The notes beneath the pieces are model-generated. The model searched no databases. It had not been told where the DNA came from and saw nothing but the letters and a program-made list of their open reading frames with translations. A DNA stretch of 64,000 nt from Planococcus wigleyi (GTDB lineage: Bacteria > Bacillota > Bacilli > Bacillales_A > Planococcaceae): contig NZ_JACSPU010000003.1 in the NCBI RefSeq assembly GCF_014836985.1, forward strand, positions 434,001 through 498,000. The letters run 5' to 3'. The position numbers were made by a program, and so were the translations under genes. Within the stretch, counting starts at the first letter, position 1; every line of letters starts with the position of its first letter. Below, in pieces: positions 24,943-32,791 of this stretch.

Positions 24943-27309
24943 ATGGGTGGGAAAGTTAAGAATAAGAGATGGCTGAAATGGCTTTTAGGGATTTTGGGTG
25001 TACTCGTCGCAATTGCAATAGCAGCGCTTATTTTTGTAAACGTTTACATAGGGAAATCCAAGCCGCTTATTGAAGGGGAAGCGGCAGTAGCAATATTGGA
25101 CAGTAATGTGACAGTTGTGCGTGACGATATCGGCGTTCCGCATATTCGAGCTGAAACCGACGCAGACCTTTACCGTGCGCAGGGCTATGTGCAGGCACAG
25201 GATCGCATGTTCCAGATGGATTTATCCCGCAGGCAAGCAAGCGGCCGTTTGGCGGAAGTGATTGGAGCGGATGCAGTCGATACCGACAAGTTTTTCCGGA
25301 CATTCAGTTTACGGGATGCTGCCGAGAAATCCTGGGACGGCTATGACGCAGAAGCGAAACAGGTGCTTGAGTGGTATGCAGAAGGCGTTAACGCTTATAT
25401 GGAAGAAGCTAAAGAAAGTGGGGATTTGAGTTTTGAATTTGCGCTGCTCGGTTTTGAACCAGAGGAATGGACACCTGTCGATTCTTTGACGATCGGTAAG
25501 TTCATGGCTTATGACCTTGGGGGACATTGGAACACGCTGGCCGTCCGCCATTGGGCATTAAATGAATTCCCGGAAGACAAAGCACGGGAATTATTTATCG
25601 AATACCCTGAAGATGCACCGGCTATCTTGGCGGCCAACAAACAATCGCAAGTTAAAGTGGCAGGTGAATTCGATGCTTCTGTCATTCCGCCTGAATTCAA
25701 CGGCAGCAACAACTGGGTGGTATCCGGAGACAAAACGGCAAGCGGCAAGCCGTTGCTTGCGGACGATCCGCATCTTGGGCTCAGCACACCATCCATTTGG
25801 TACCAGATGCATTTGGAATCACCCGAACAAAACGTCAGCGGCGTGATTTTTTCCGGCATCCCTGGAATTATTCTGGGGCATAACGAAGAAATCGCTTGGG
25901 GTGTGACCAATGTGGGCCCGGATGTTCAGGATCTTTACATTGAAACACCGAACCCCGATGACCCGACACAATTTCAGTATGAAGGCGAATGGGAACAGGC
26001 GGAAGTAAGAGACGAACCGATTAAAGTGAAAGATGCGGAAACAGAGGCATTCGAAGTGCTGGTGACGAGACATGGGCCAGTTGTATCGAATGTCCTGTAT
26101 GAAGACGAAGATCCGGGCGCAGTCTTTTCGATGCAGTGGACTGCCCTTGAACCGACGCTTGAACTGCAGGCGGTCCTTAATTTCAATAAAGCATCCAATT
26201 GGGAAGAGTTCGAATTGGCATTAGAGGACTTTCAGGCACCTGCACAGAACTTCGTTTTCGCATCCACGGATGGAACCATCGCCTATAAAGCGAATGGCCG
26301 TATTCCAATCCGCAAATCCGGGGACGGCCAGTTGCCGGTTCCAGGAGACTCAGCGGAATATGGATGGGAAGGATATGTGCCATTTGATGAATTGCCGCAG
26401 TCGGTCAATCCGGAAAACGGATTTATCGCTACAGCGAACAACGAAGTGGTTGACGATTCCTATCCTTATCACATCACCGATTTCTGGGCGCAGCCCTATC
26501 GCTATGAGCGAATTGCGGAAGTGCTGGAAGCATCAGATGAGTTGACTGCGCAGGATATGATGGACCTGCAGATGGACCAAAAGAATTTATATGCCGCAGA
26601 GTTTTTGGCAGACATGATTGCTAACGTACGCAACAGCACTGATGAATACAATGAAGTGCTGGCTTTGCTTGAAGAGTGGGATCAGGTGGACAGCAAAGAT
26701 CAGGCGGCGCCATTGGTTTTCCATAAATGGATGAAGCAATTGCCTGAGACGTTATTGAGCGAACAATTCCCTGATGACGTATTTGAAATGTTGGCAGGCA
26801 AAAACCACATCACCGATGAAATGATGCGGAATGCATTTGCAGGAGATGAAGGTGCTTGGGTAACCGAATACGGCGGATTGGAAAAATGGCTGCTCGATTC
26901 GCTGGAGACGGCAGTGAGTGACATTGAAGAAGAGCAGGGAAGTGATTTGGCTGACTGGACGTGGGGTGAGCATCACCAATTGACTTTCCCGCATCCGATT
27001 GCGGGCGCTTCGTCCATTTTCGCCGCATTCCTGAACCCGGATCCAGTACCGATCGGCGGTTCCAATATCACGGTTCAGGCAGCTGCGTCCACACCGGAAG
27101 GCAATGTCAATCACGGAGCGTCTTGGCGATTTGTGGCCGATCTTGCTGATTTATCGAGTGCCTACCATATTGTTGGACCAGGATTGAGCGGACATTTGAA
27201 ATCTGATTACTTCCATAACCAAGTGGACGATTGGGCTGAAGGCGATTTTCATGAGACGGAAATTACCGAAGACGTAAAAGGGTCGACATTAATTTTAAAG
27301 GCTGAATAA
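24943..27309 (+). CDS. Penicillin acylase family protein (membrane-anchored N-terminal nucleophile hydrolase)
   Basis: A 788-aa precursor. Residues 10-35 form one hydrophobic anchor, so the enzyme faces outside. The alpha chain carries VVRDDIGVPHIRAETDADLY and GYVQAQDRMFQMDLSRRQ. The autocatalytic Ser255 in NGSNNWVVSG would become the N-terminus of the beta chain, and ADDPHLGL follows. Members hydrolyse amide bonds in penicillins, N-acyl homoserine lactones or other acyl-amides; the natural substrate here is unknown. ATG 24943 follows AAAAGGGGGC. Monocistronic, followed by two hairpins. Confidence 0.9.
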   Translation: MGGKVKNKRWLKWLLGILGVLVAIAIAALIFVNVYIGKSKPLIEGEAAVAILDSNVTVVRDDIGVPHIRAETDADLYRAQGYVQAQDRMFQMDLSRRQASGRLAEVIGADAVDTDKFFRTFSLRDAAEKSWDGYDAEAKQVLEWYAEGVNAYMEEAKESGDLSFEFALLGFEPEEWTPVDSLTIGKFMAYDLGGHWNTLAVRHWALNEFPEDKARELFIEYPEDAPAILAANKQSQVKVAGEFDASVIPPEFNGSNNWVVSGDKTASGKPLLADDPHLGLSTPSIWYQMHLESPEQNVSGVIFSGIPGIILGHNEEIAWGVTNVGPDVQDLYIETPNPDDPTQFQYEGEWEQAEVRDEPIKVKDAETEAFEVLVTRHGPVVSNVLYEDEDPGAVFSMQWTALEPTLELQAVLNFNKASNWEEFELALEDFQAPAQNFVFASTDGTIAYKANGRIPIRKSGDGQLPVPGDSAEYGWEGYVPFDELPQSVNPENGFIATANNEVVDDSYPYHITDFWAQPYRYERIAEVLEASDELTAQDMMDLQMDQKNLYAAEFLADMIANVRNSTDEYNEVLALLEEWDQVDSKDQAAPLVFHKWMKQLPETLLSEQFPDDVFEMLAGKNHITDEMMRNAFAGDEGAWVTEYGGLEKWLLDSLETAVSDIEEEQGSDLADWTWGEHHQLTFPHPIAGASSIFAAFLNPDPVPIGGSNITVQAAASTPEGNVNHGASWRFVADLADLSSAYHIVGPGLSGHLKSDYFHNQVDDWAEGDFHETEITEDVKGSTLILKAE

Positions 27310-27351
27310 GTTCTAGCCGAAAATCGTTCGAAAAGGTCTGTAGATAGTCGC

Positions 27352-27394
27352 GAACGTTCGTAAAGTGTTTTGACACATTTACGAACGTTCTTTT
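27352..27394. terminator. Hairpin 1 after the penicillin-acylase gene
   Basis: GAACGTTCGTAAAGTGT pairs with the complementary arm ending ACGAACGTTC (27390), then TTTTGG. It shares the core GTTCGTAAA with the next hairpin. Confidence 0.75.
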
Positions 27395-27416
27395 GGTGGG
27401 TTTATAGAAGATGTTG

Positions 27417-27455
27417 AACCGTTCGTAAAAGTACACTTTTACGAACGGTTTTTTA
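27417..27455. terminator. Hairpin 2, strong bidirectional-type terminator
   Basis: A 34-bp near-perfect palindrome with arms AACCGTTCGTAAAAGT and complement, followed by six Ts. It probably protects the downstream region from read-through. Confidence 0.85.
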
Positions 27456-27605
27456 ATAGTTAATTAAAAGTGAAATTGCGTTTAGCTTATTCGGAATAAA
27501 CAAATAATGGTAATGTAAAAAGAAGGGAAAATAACTTTTTAGTCTATTTTTGTAAGAGTAGAGCATGGTGTCTAAGTGAAAGATATAAATGAAGGAGGCG
27601 ACTAA

Positions 27606-28367
27606 ATGAAAAAATGGAGTTGGATTTTACTCGTGCTTAGTGTCATCCTGGTATATTGGCTTTGGCCAAAGGCAAGCATCGAAAAACCAATTGTGGTATC
27701 GGCTCAAGTAATGGAGTACACCAGCACGATGACTATTTCCTATATCACTACAAAAAAAGATGACACGCATTTAATGGAGGTCGCAGTGAACGGAAAAGGC
27801 TTTTATGCTCCATCTCGAACCGAGAATGGAGCAGAAGGAAGAAACAACCAAGTTGCCAGAAAGCTGACTACCCAAAATGGCTATCAGCTGCGGGAAGCTA
27901 CAATTAAGTTAAACAAAGAGGAACTAGCTTATCTCCTACCTGATGATTCGAACCGCACTTTTTCGGCGGATTTTTCCTTCGCAGATTATTCACCCGTAAA
28001 AGCTGATGGTATTCTGCTATTGGAAGATGAAGCGGCAGAGGGAAGCTTGGAACAAGATCAGCTGCATTATACATTTACGGCATCTGAACCATTGTCTGTT
28101 TTTACAATAGGCCATTACAGTTCAGTTGCCACCGTCTCCTGGTCTCATAATGGCAGAGAAATGAAATTGCCATTAGCAATGGAAAAAGGAGATATGTTGG
28201 ACATTCATTTTGACGGAACCTATCAAATGGGATCAACGGATGAACTTCTATTGGAAATTCAAACAGCAGGCGACAACTATTACACAAAACATTTAAAAGA
28301 AACCGTTCAGCTGCCAGATGGATACTTAAAACAACTTGTAAACGAGAACCGAAAGTTGTCGTATTGA
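27606..28367 (+). CDS. Hypothetical membrane-anchored exported protein
   Basis: A 253-aa protein I do not recognise. Residues 4-20 (WSWILLVLSVILVYWLW) form one hydrophobic anchor; the remaining 230 residues are polar, rich in Thr, Ser and Glu, and predicted beta-rich and outside the membrane. No lipobox, catalytic motif or repeat is seen. GAAGGAGG lies 6 nt before the ATG, so it is clearly a translated gene. It opens the AT-richer 27.5-31.9 kb stretch of small genes separated by palindromic elements. Confidence 0.65.
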   Translation: MKKWSWILLVLSVILVYWLWPKASIEKPIVVSAQVMEYTSTMTISYITTKKDDTHLMEVAVNGKGFYAPSRTENGAEGRNNQVARKLTTQNGYQLREATIKLNKEELAYLLPDDSNRTFSADFSFADYSPVKADGILLLEDEAAEGSLEQDQLHYTFTASEPLSVFTIGHYSSVATVSWSHNGREMKLPLAMEKGDMLDIHFDGTYQMGSTDELLLEIQTAGDNYYTKHLKETVQLPDGYLKQLVNENRKLSY

Positions 28368-28450
28368 GGGGAATTTGCCTATCCTGAATTGTTGGCAGTC
28401 CGATAGGGGGAGGGTCTGAAATACATAAAAGGTGCTAATTTAGAGGAATC

Positions 28451-28482
28451 GAATTTAACTTATGTGCAGTTAAATTACATTC
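28451..28482. repeat. Palindromic element, copy A
   Basis: GAATTTAACTTA at the left pairs imperfectly with TTAAATTACATTC at the right. It is the most diverged of four related palindromes in 1.4 kb. Confidence 0.65.
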
Positions 28483-28542
28483 AAACGTAGTTAAATATTT
28501 AAGAATATTATCTAAACAAAAATGAAATATAAGGAGTTTGTG

Positions 28543-28893
28543 ATGAAAAAAAACATAAGTTCTATAATCGTGATTTTGGCATTGATCGGCTTATTAGTTG
28601 CAACGTTTTTTCTTCAGTATGAATTTTTATTTCTAACTCGTATTGTTTCACTTATCTTCGCAATCGTTTATTTAGTAATTGAAGTAAAGCAAGAGTATTT
28701 CTCAAAACGCAAGCCATTATTTATTCTCTTTAGTGTCATTAGCATGTTAGTTATAGCTGTAGGCATTATAGTTGATGAGACTTCAGCGACTGATGGATTC
28801 CATGCTAGAAGTTTTATGCTCCTAGTATTTGTTTTCATTCTTCTGGTCGTTAGCTATAAAGATTTATACAACAAAAACGAGGGTGGAAAGTAA
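28543..28893 (+). CDS. Hypothetical four-helix membrane protein
   Basis: A 116-aa protein with four hydrophobic segments (about residues 5-25, 30-45, 60-80 and 90-108) and a short charged tail ending NKNEGGK. I recognise no family. ATG 28543 is chosen because AAGGAG lies 6 nt upstream; an earlier in-frame ATG at 28522 has no ribosome site. Palindromic copies A and B lie on either side. Possibly a small transporter-like or immunity-type membrane protein, without evidence for either. Confidence 0.6.
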   Translation: MKKNISSIIVILALIGLLVATFFLQYEFLFLTRIVSLIFAIVYLVIEVKQEYFSKRKPLFILFSVISMLVIAVGIIVDETSATDGFHARSFMLLVFVFILLVVSYKDLYNKNEGGK

Positions 28894-28927
28894 TTTCAGT
28901 TCAACTTTAGCTTTATAAATTCTATGA

Positions 28928-28965
28928 TTTGAATGTAACTTATTGTGAATTAAGTTACATTCAAA
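28928..28965. repeat. Palindromic element, copy B
   Basis: TTTGAATGTAACTTAATT-type arms: TTTGAATGTAACTTATT and AATTAAGTTACATTCAAA flank GTG, a nearly perfect inverted repeat. It is not followed by a T-run. Confidence 0.8.
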
Positions 28966-28966
28966 T

Positions 28967-28996
28967 GGCCAGATAAGAGAGCTCTCCTATCTGGCC
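28967..28996. terminator. Hairpin between convergent small genes
   Basis: GGCCAGATAAGAGAG pairs with CTCTCCTATCTGGCC, immediately after palindromic copy B, followed by TTCGTTGTT and, further on, TTTTT. It may terminate the plus-strand gene. Confidence 0.55.
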
Positions 28997-29019
28997 TTCG
29001 TTGTTACTCTTCCTTATTT

Positions 29020-29235
29020 TTAAACTCTATTTTCCTCTGATTGCACTTTTTGACTAGGATGTTTGATTCTCCAAAGGAAAAATATAGTTAGTAAAACATA
29101 AAATACTGTAGCAATAAGAAAAAAGGGTTTGTTTTGAGAATAGGAAAAGGAATCACTAGTGAATAAGATTAGAAAGTATACCGTCCACATTCCGACGATT
29201 TGAAGCAGCTGGTTCATGAGATTAGATTTAAACAT
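29020..29235 (-). CDS. Hypothetical two-helix membrane protein
   Basis: A 71-aa protein with two hydrophobic segments (about residues 10-26 and 38-55) and a charged C-terminal tail. No family recognised. AAAGGGACGATGAC precedes the ATG. It is convergent with the plus-strand membrane gene across the hairpin at 28967, and palindromic copy C lies upstream of it. Confidence 0.55.
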   Translation of the reverse strand: MFKSNLMNQLLQIVGMWTVYFLILFTSDSFSYSQNKPFFLIATVFYVLLTIFFLWRIKHPSQKVQSEENRV

Positions 29236-29343
29236 GTCATCGTCCCTTTCGCTAGAAAAATTTTAATAATTTATTTGATATTATATATACCATTTTTCTC
29301 CAGTGAGGTTTCGTTTTTTCTCAAAATAGAGATTTTAAAGTTT

Positions 29344-29379
29344 TTGAATGTAACTTATTAGCAAGTAAGTAACATTCAG
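29344..29379. repeat. Palindromic element, copy C
   Basis: TTGAATGTAACTTA and TAAGTAACATTCAG arms flank a short TTAGCAAG centre; same core as copies B and D. Confidence 0.75.
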
Positions 29380-29463
29380 TTCCCTTTGTTATCTCTACTC
29401 AGTTAAAGTTCCATAGTTGAAATAACTTCAGGTGCTATTCTCTATTTTTAGTTGTTCAGTAGA

Positions 29464-29769
29464 TTAATTTTCTACCAGAATTTTTTCTGCAACTTCTTTA
29501 TTTGCACCTGCTTTTTCGATCCGGATTTTCACCTTATCCCCACGTTCTAGATCACTTAGCTTGTCTTTAGCACCATCTATCTCAGTGTTTTCAGATAAGA
29601 AAATCTCATAAACAGGGTAATCTCCTTCACGCTCTGTCATAGGGGGCACTATGACAATGCTATTTTCCTTAATTTCTTCAATAAAGCCTTCATAGTCACT
29701 CGAATTATTTGCAGGACATCCAATCAAAAAAATTACAAGAGTGAGTGTAATGATAAGTCGATTTATCAA
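29464..29769 (-). CDS. Small lipoprotein, DUF3221-like
   Basis: A 101-aa exported lipoprotein. The signal peptide ends in IFLIGC (Cys18), followed by NNSS and a small beta-rich domain with the pattern GFIEEIKENSIVIVP, then KLSDLERGDKVKI, resembling DUF3221/YobA-type proteins of Bacilli. Function unknown. AAGGAGGACTCT lies upstream of the ATG. Palindromic copies C and D flank it. Confidence 0.7.
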   Translation of the reverse strand: MINRLIITLTLVIFLIGCPANNSSDYEGFIEEIKENSIVIVPPMTEREGDYPVYEIFLSENTEIDGAKDKLSDLERGDKVKIRIEKAGANKEVAEKILVEN

Positions 29770-29850
29770 TAGAGTCCTCCTTCAAAAAAAAGTTTTTTCT
29801 GTTACTTTATCATGAAATTTATTGATGGATGGAAAAATTTTCTACTGAGT

Positions 29851-29885
29851 TTGAATATAACTTAATCCTAGTTAAGTTATATTCA
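29851..29885. repeat. Palindromic element, copy D
   Basis: TTGAATATAACTTAA and GTTAAGTTATATTCA are perfect 14-15-bp arms around a TCCTA centre. The matching base changes in both arms relative to copy B (ATA for GTA, with TAT for TAC) preserve pairing. Confidence 0.8.
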
Positions 29886-30145
29886 CACCCCTTATTCTAG
29901 CGAAGTTGTAAACATAAGAAGAAAAAGTGAATTTGCTAGAAAAAATGATATATTGAAAAGACCATTCAGTACGTTTTTATAATTATAAATTAACGGACTA
30001 ACGAAGTGGTTTAGTTGAAGGAAGCATATGGATTCCAAATAGAAGTGTACATCAAATAAGATATATTTAAATGCATGATTGGTTTGAACGAGATAAGACG
30101 CAAAACAATCTCCCTGTTTCATTTCAAAAGAAAGGAAATGTGAAA

Positions 30146-30604
30146 ATGACATATAAATTACATTTTACTATCCCTACATTTACAGAGGACTTGGATACCT
30201 TTCCAATCCCTGAAAATGAAAATTATGATTATTGGGTTCCTTTAATAAGCTATTTTCTTAAGCAATCAACTATCATCGAAATCCATTGCTGGAATGACGA
30301 AAAAAATGTTATTGAGGAAACGACCTTGTTGTTCAAAGACTCTTTTAAAATAGTAAATGGAAGAGAGGTTACTGTTATTAAAGGAAGCAAAACGGATAAT
30401 ATATCACACCACTTGTTGTACGAGAACCTAAAAAAAAACGGTAAATTAAAATGGTTTTCGATTTTTTTTATTAAAAACAACATTCCCCTTTTTCACTCTG
30501 AGCATTGGGGAACCGAGTTTTTTGCTCCGAATCTCAGGGAAGAAAGCATAGCATACATCAAATCGATCACACCCGCAGGTACAGATTTTCATCAATACAA
30601 CTAA
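30146..30604 (+). CDS. Hypothetical protein
   Basis: A 152-aa soluble protein with no signal or membrane segment. It begins MTYKLHFTIPTFTEDLDTFP and has many aromatic and acidic residues. I recognise no family; the style (short beta strands, WVPLISYFLKQS helix, HSEHWGTEFFAPN) resembles Bacillus immunity-like or stage-III-type small proteins, but this is weak. ATG 30146 has AAAGGAAATGTG upstream. A longer frame from 30071 lacks a ribosome site. Confidence 0.55.
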   Translation: MTYKLHFTIPTFTEDLDTFPIPENENYDYWVPLISYFLKQSTIIEIHCWNDEKNVIEETTLLFKDSFKIVNGREVTVIKGSKTDNISHHLLYENLKKNGKLKWFSIFFIKNNIPLFHSEHWGTEFFAPNLREESIAYIKSITPAGTDFHQYN

Positions 30605-30832
30605 AATAATTGCACTAAGCTGTTTCGTTCAATGAGATGCATAGCAGTTGCCAGCGAAAAGGTTAACTTTCTTAAGGGGTTTCAATGCAATAGGATTTAA
30701 AGAAAGTTAAACCCGGTTCATTAATTTCGTTACATTTAAAAATACTATTCATGTATTCACTGCCTAGTATACATATCATGAAGTCATCGGAAGAAGACCG
30801 CTGGAGAAGGAAATTTATTTCTAGAAAAAAGA

Positions 30833-30880
30833 AAGGCCCAAAGCGAATTTTTTTCGCTTTGGGTCTTTCTTTTTGAAGCG
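30833..30880. terminator. Strong hairpin, probable terminator (minus strand)
   Basis: GAAAGGCCCAAAGCGAA pairs with TTCGCTTTGGGTCTTTC, flanked by A-rich sequence on the left and T-rich on the right. It lies just after the stop of a minus-strand gene remnant. Confidence 0.8.
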
Positions 30881-30898
30881 ATTATAACTTCACTCTGT

Positions 30899-31042
30899 TT
30901 ATTTCGCTGTTAATTCCTCTTCGGTCGCCCATTTGTGATTGGTTATTAATTCACTGCCGGTCGTAGGGATTAAATCGATCATATAGACGATTGTGTCCTT
31001 GACCGAATCAATCGTAGCCGTTGCACCATCCATTCCCTCCAT
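30899..31042 (-). pseudogene. Remnant of a YdhK/DUF1541 protein
   Basis: The minus strand encodes a 47-codon tail starting MEGMDGATATIDSVKDT, then VYMIDLIPTTGSELITNHKW and ending in a stop. This matches the C-terminal part of YdhK/DUF1541 copper-associated exported proteins (GAEATIDxAxxTTVYMV...NHKWVTE). No ribosome site, signal peptide or first repeat is visible upstream, so it is a truncated relic. The original terminator is still in place. Confidence 0.7.
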
Positions 31043-31333
31043 ATGATTGAAAAAGTTTTGAAAACTGAATTTTCTCCATCATTTCTCGATAGTTTCTTTT
31101 TATAATCAACAGTAGAATAGTGGATTTTTCCAAGCTAGAAAATCGAAGGAAGCAGTGGCCCGGACAATGGGGTTATTGATTGGCCTGTCGAAAAAGACCG
31201 ATTGGAAACTGGTACAGAATTGGTGGCGGACCACTGGTTACAAGATTTTCGCGATTAATGTAAGACGGTTGAAAGCGTAAAACGAAATTGGCTGTAAGAT
31301 TCCAACAACATTCTTTTAACTGGGGGAGTGGGA
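31043..31333. other. Intergenic stretch with possible decayed coding sequence
   Basis: Mostly AT-rich without a clear gene. From about 31148 to the TAA at 31256-31258 one plus frame reads SGPDNGVIDWPVEKDRLETG and onward, which looks like the end of a real protein, but it lacks a start and I do not recognise it. No strong promoter seen. Confidence 0.4.
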
Positions 31334-31666
31334 ATGAAAATTCAGGTCATCTGCGAAGACTGTGAGAGTATTGAAGAGTTTGATTCACCTAAGAAAGATG
31401 GAGAAGTTGGCATTCACTCAATCGAACAAAGTTTCAGAGTAGGTGTGAGTTGGAAGAACGAAGTGATTGAAAATTTTCAAGACGAGTTCATCGACAAGAT
31501 AGGCAAGGCAAAATCGAATAAAGAAAGAAGGCGAATTCTGGAAGATGGGATTACAGAAAATGCGTTTTCTGAGACAATCGATTTTGAACTGAGTTTTACC
31601 TGTAGGGGATGTGGAAATCGGATTATCTTGAATGACTTTCATCTGTTAGATTTGATGGGATTCTAA
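31334..31666 (+). CDS. Hypothetical zinc-ribbon-like protein
   Basis: A 110-aa protein with paired Cys motifs at each end: CEDC near residues 7-10 and CRGC near 95-98, a spacing that suggests one split zinc site. Between them lies a charged helix-rich middle. No known family recognised. ATG 31334 is chosen, with GGGGGAG about 6 nt upstream; an in-frame GTG at 31328 lies on that site. Confidence 0.6.
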   Translation: MKIQVICEDCESIEEFDSPKKDGEVGIHSIEQSFRVGVSWKNEVIENFQDEFIDKIGKAKSNKERRRILEDGITENAFSETIDFELSFTCRGCGNRIILNDFHLLDLMGF

Positions 31667-31977
31667 GTGATGCAGCCTTTCTTTACGGCTGGATCTATTA
31701 AAGAAAAGGGGAATAGCCATTACAAAGCGGACAGAATAAAATAAAAAACGTTGTGGAACATTTTCTTGATTAACATACGAGGGCTTATCGGAAGTTAGCG
31801 GCAAATACTAAATATAAATTCGAGGTTTCTATTAGCTGTGTCGAAAAAGGGCACCACGCATTTGTAATAATTAAAGCAAAGTGAAGCGCAACAATGATGC
31901 CCTCCATTAAAGCAGCCAATAAACATGATATTTTTCAATAAGTTATACTGAAGAAAAACAGATATGGGGCGCATGAG
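31667..31977. other. Gene-free leader region of the fluC genes
   Basis: A 311-bp AT-rich stretch. TATACT at 31944-31949 is a possible -10. A segment near 31891-31935 (GATGCCCTCCATTAAAGCAG) faintly recalls a fluoride riboswitch, but the conserved closing elements are not there. No open frame with a ribosome site seen. Confidence 0.4.
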
Positions 31978-32331
31978 ATGAAACGGATACTGGCAGTGGG
32001 ATTTGGCGGAATGGCGGGCTCGCTTTTGCGGGCGGGTATTTATATAGCAGTCACGGGCGGGCTTGGGCTATGGGTTGTCAATCTGGTTGGCAGCTTTCTG
32101 ATCAGCGTGGCAGCAGTCCGTTTGAGTCGCCAGTCCGCGGAATTGCGCTTATTGGTATCAACAGGACTGCTGGGTTCATTTACGACGTTTTCCGCTTTCT
32201 CCGCTGATTGGTTCCATTACCTGGAGTCATCCATCTGGTGGGGACTCGCGTTTGCCGGGAGCATGACGGCGGCTTGCGTAGCGTCGGCAGCTGCAGGGCT
32301 GTGGGTCGGCAGGAAAGGAGTGGCGTCATGA
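31978..32331 (+). CDS. crcB1: Fluoride channel FluC/CrcB, subunit 1
   Basis: A 117-aa four-helix membrane protein that exports fluoride as half of a dual-topology dimer. Signatures are NLVGSFLISVAAV (pore Asn) and GLLGSFTTFSAFSADW (phenylalanine box and Na+ site). It overlaps the second subunit by 4 bp. GC content is visibly higher than in the preceding accessory stretch. Confidence 0.9.
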   Translation: MKRILAVGFGGMAGSLLRAGIYIAVTGGLGLWVVNLVGSFLISVAAVRLSRQSAELRLLVSTGLLGSFTTFSAFSADWFHYLESSIWWGLAFAGSMTAACVASAAAGLWVGRKGVAS

Positions 32332-32657
32332 TCGGCATCGCAATAGGCGGATTTTCGGGGGCGATTACACGTTACTTTTTTTACTTGCTGATCGAGAGTA
32401 AAATGTGGCAGCCAAAAACTGCAACTTGGCTGGTCAACAGCATCGGCTCATTTACGCTTGGCCTGTTTATCGGCAGCGGCAATTTATCGTCTTTCTGGAT
32501 TACTGGTTTTCTCGGGGCCTTCACGACCTTTTCGACCATGGCTTTGGACATTGTCAAAGATCTGGAAGACGGCAAATGGCTGCACGCTGTCGGTTATGTT
32601 GGCGCAACTTTAGCTGGCGGCATTGGGCTGTTCAGCCTCGGCTATGTTTTAATTTGA
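32328..32657 (+). CDS. crcB2: Fluoride channel FluC/CrcB, subunit 2
   Basis: A 109-aa four-helix FluC protein with WLVNSIGSFTLGLFIG and GFLGAFTTFSTMALDIV. ATG 32328 follows AAAGGAGTGGCGTC and overlaps the previous stop (ATGA). A longer frame starting at 32208 would overlap subunit 1 heavily and is rejected. Two adjacent genes suggest a heterodimer with opposite insertion of the two subunits, as known for Bacillus CrcB1/CrcB2. Confidence 0.9.
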   Translation: MIGIAIGGFSGAITRYFFYLLIESKMWQPKTATWLVNSIGSFTLGLFIGSGNLSSFWITGFLGAFTTFSTMALDIVKDLEDGKWLHAVGYVGATLAGGIGLFSLGYVLI

Positions 32658-32667
32658 TAAATCTCTG

Positions 32668-32698
32668 AAACTCCTGCGGCGATTGCAGGAGTTTTTTT
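32668..32698 (+). terminator. Intrinsic terminator of crcB1-crcB2
   Basis: AAACTCCTGC (32668-32677) pairs with GCAGGAGTTT (32685-32694), then a T-run. Confidence 0.93.
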
Positions 32699-32748
32699 GT
32701 GAACGCCCACAAATTCTATCGAACGCTCATAAATCAGCAATAAAATAA

Positions 32749-32791
32749 AAATCCAGCCGCTTTTCAGAAATCCCGAAAAGCGGCTGGATTT
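32749..32791 (-). terminator. Intrinsic terminator of the sulP-usp operon
   Basis: AAATCCAGCCGCTTTTC (32749-32765) and its complement (32775-32791) form a 17-bp stem. The A-rich left flank gives a T-tract on the minus strand. It overlaps the usp stop codon. Confidence 0.92.

Noticed and set aside
31860-31940. Fluoride riboswitch before crcB1
   Set aside because: GATG and CCTCCATTAAA fragments are suggestive, but the closing GGCTGATGACTCC-like element and pseudoknot partners are missing.
32208-32327. Longer N-terminus for crcB2
   Set aside because: Would overlap crcB1 by 120 bp; the ATG at 32328 with AAAGGAG and the normal FluC length fits.
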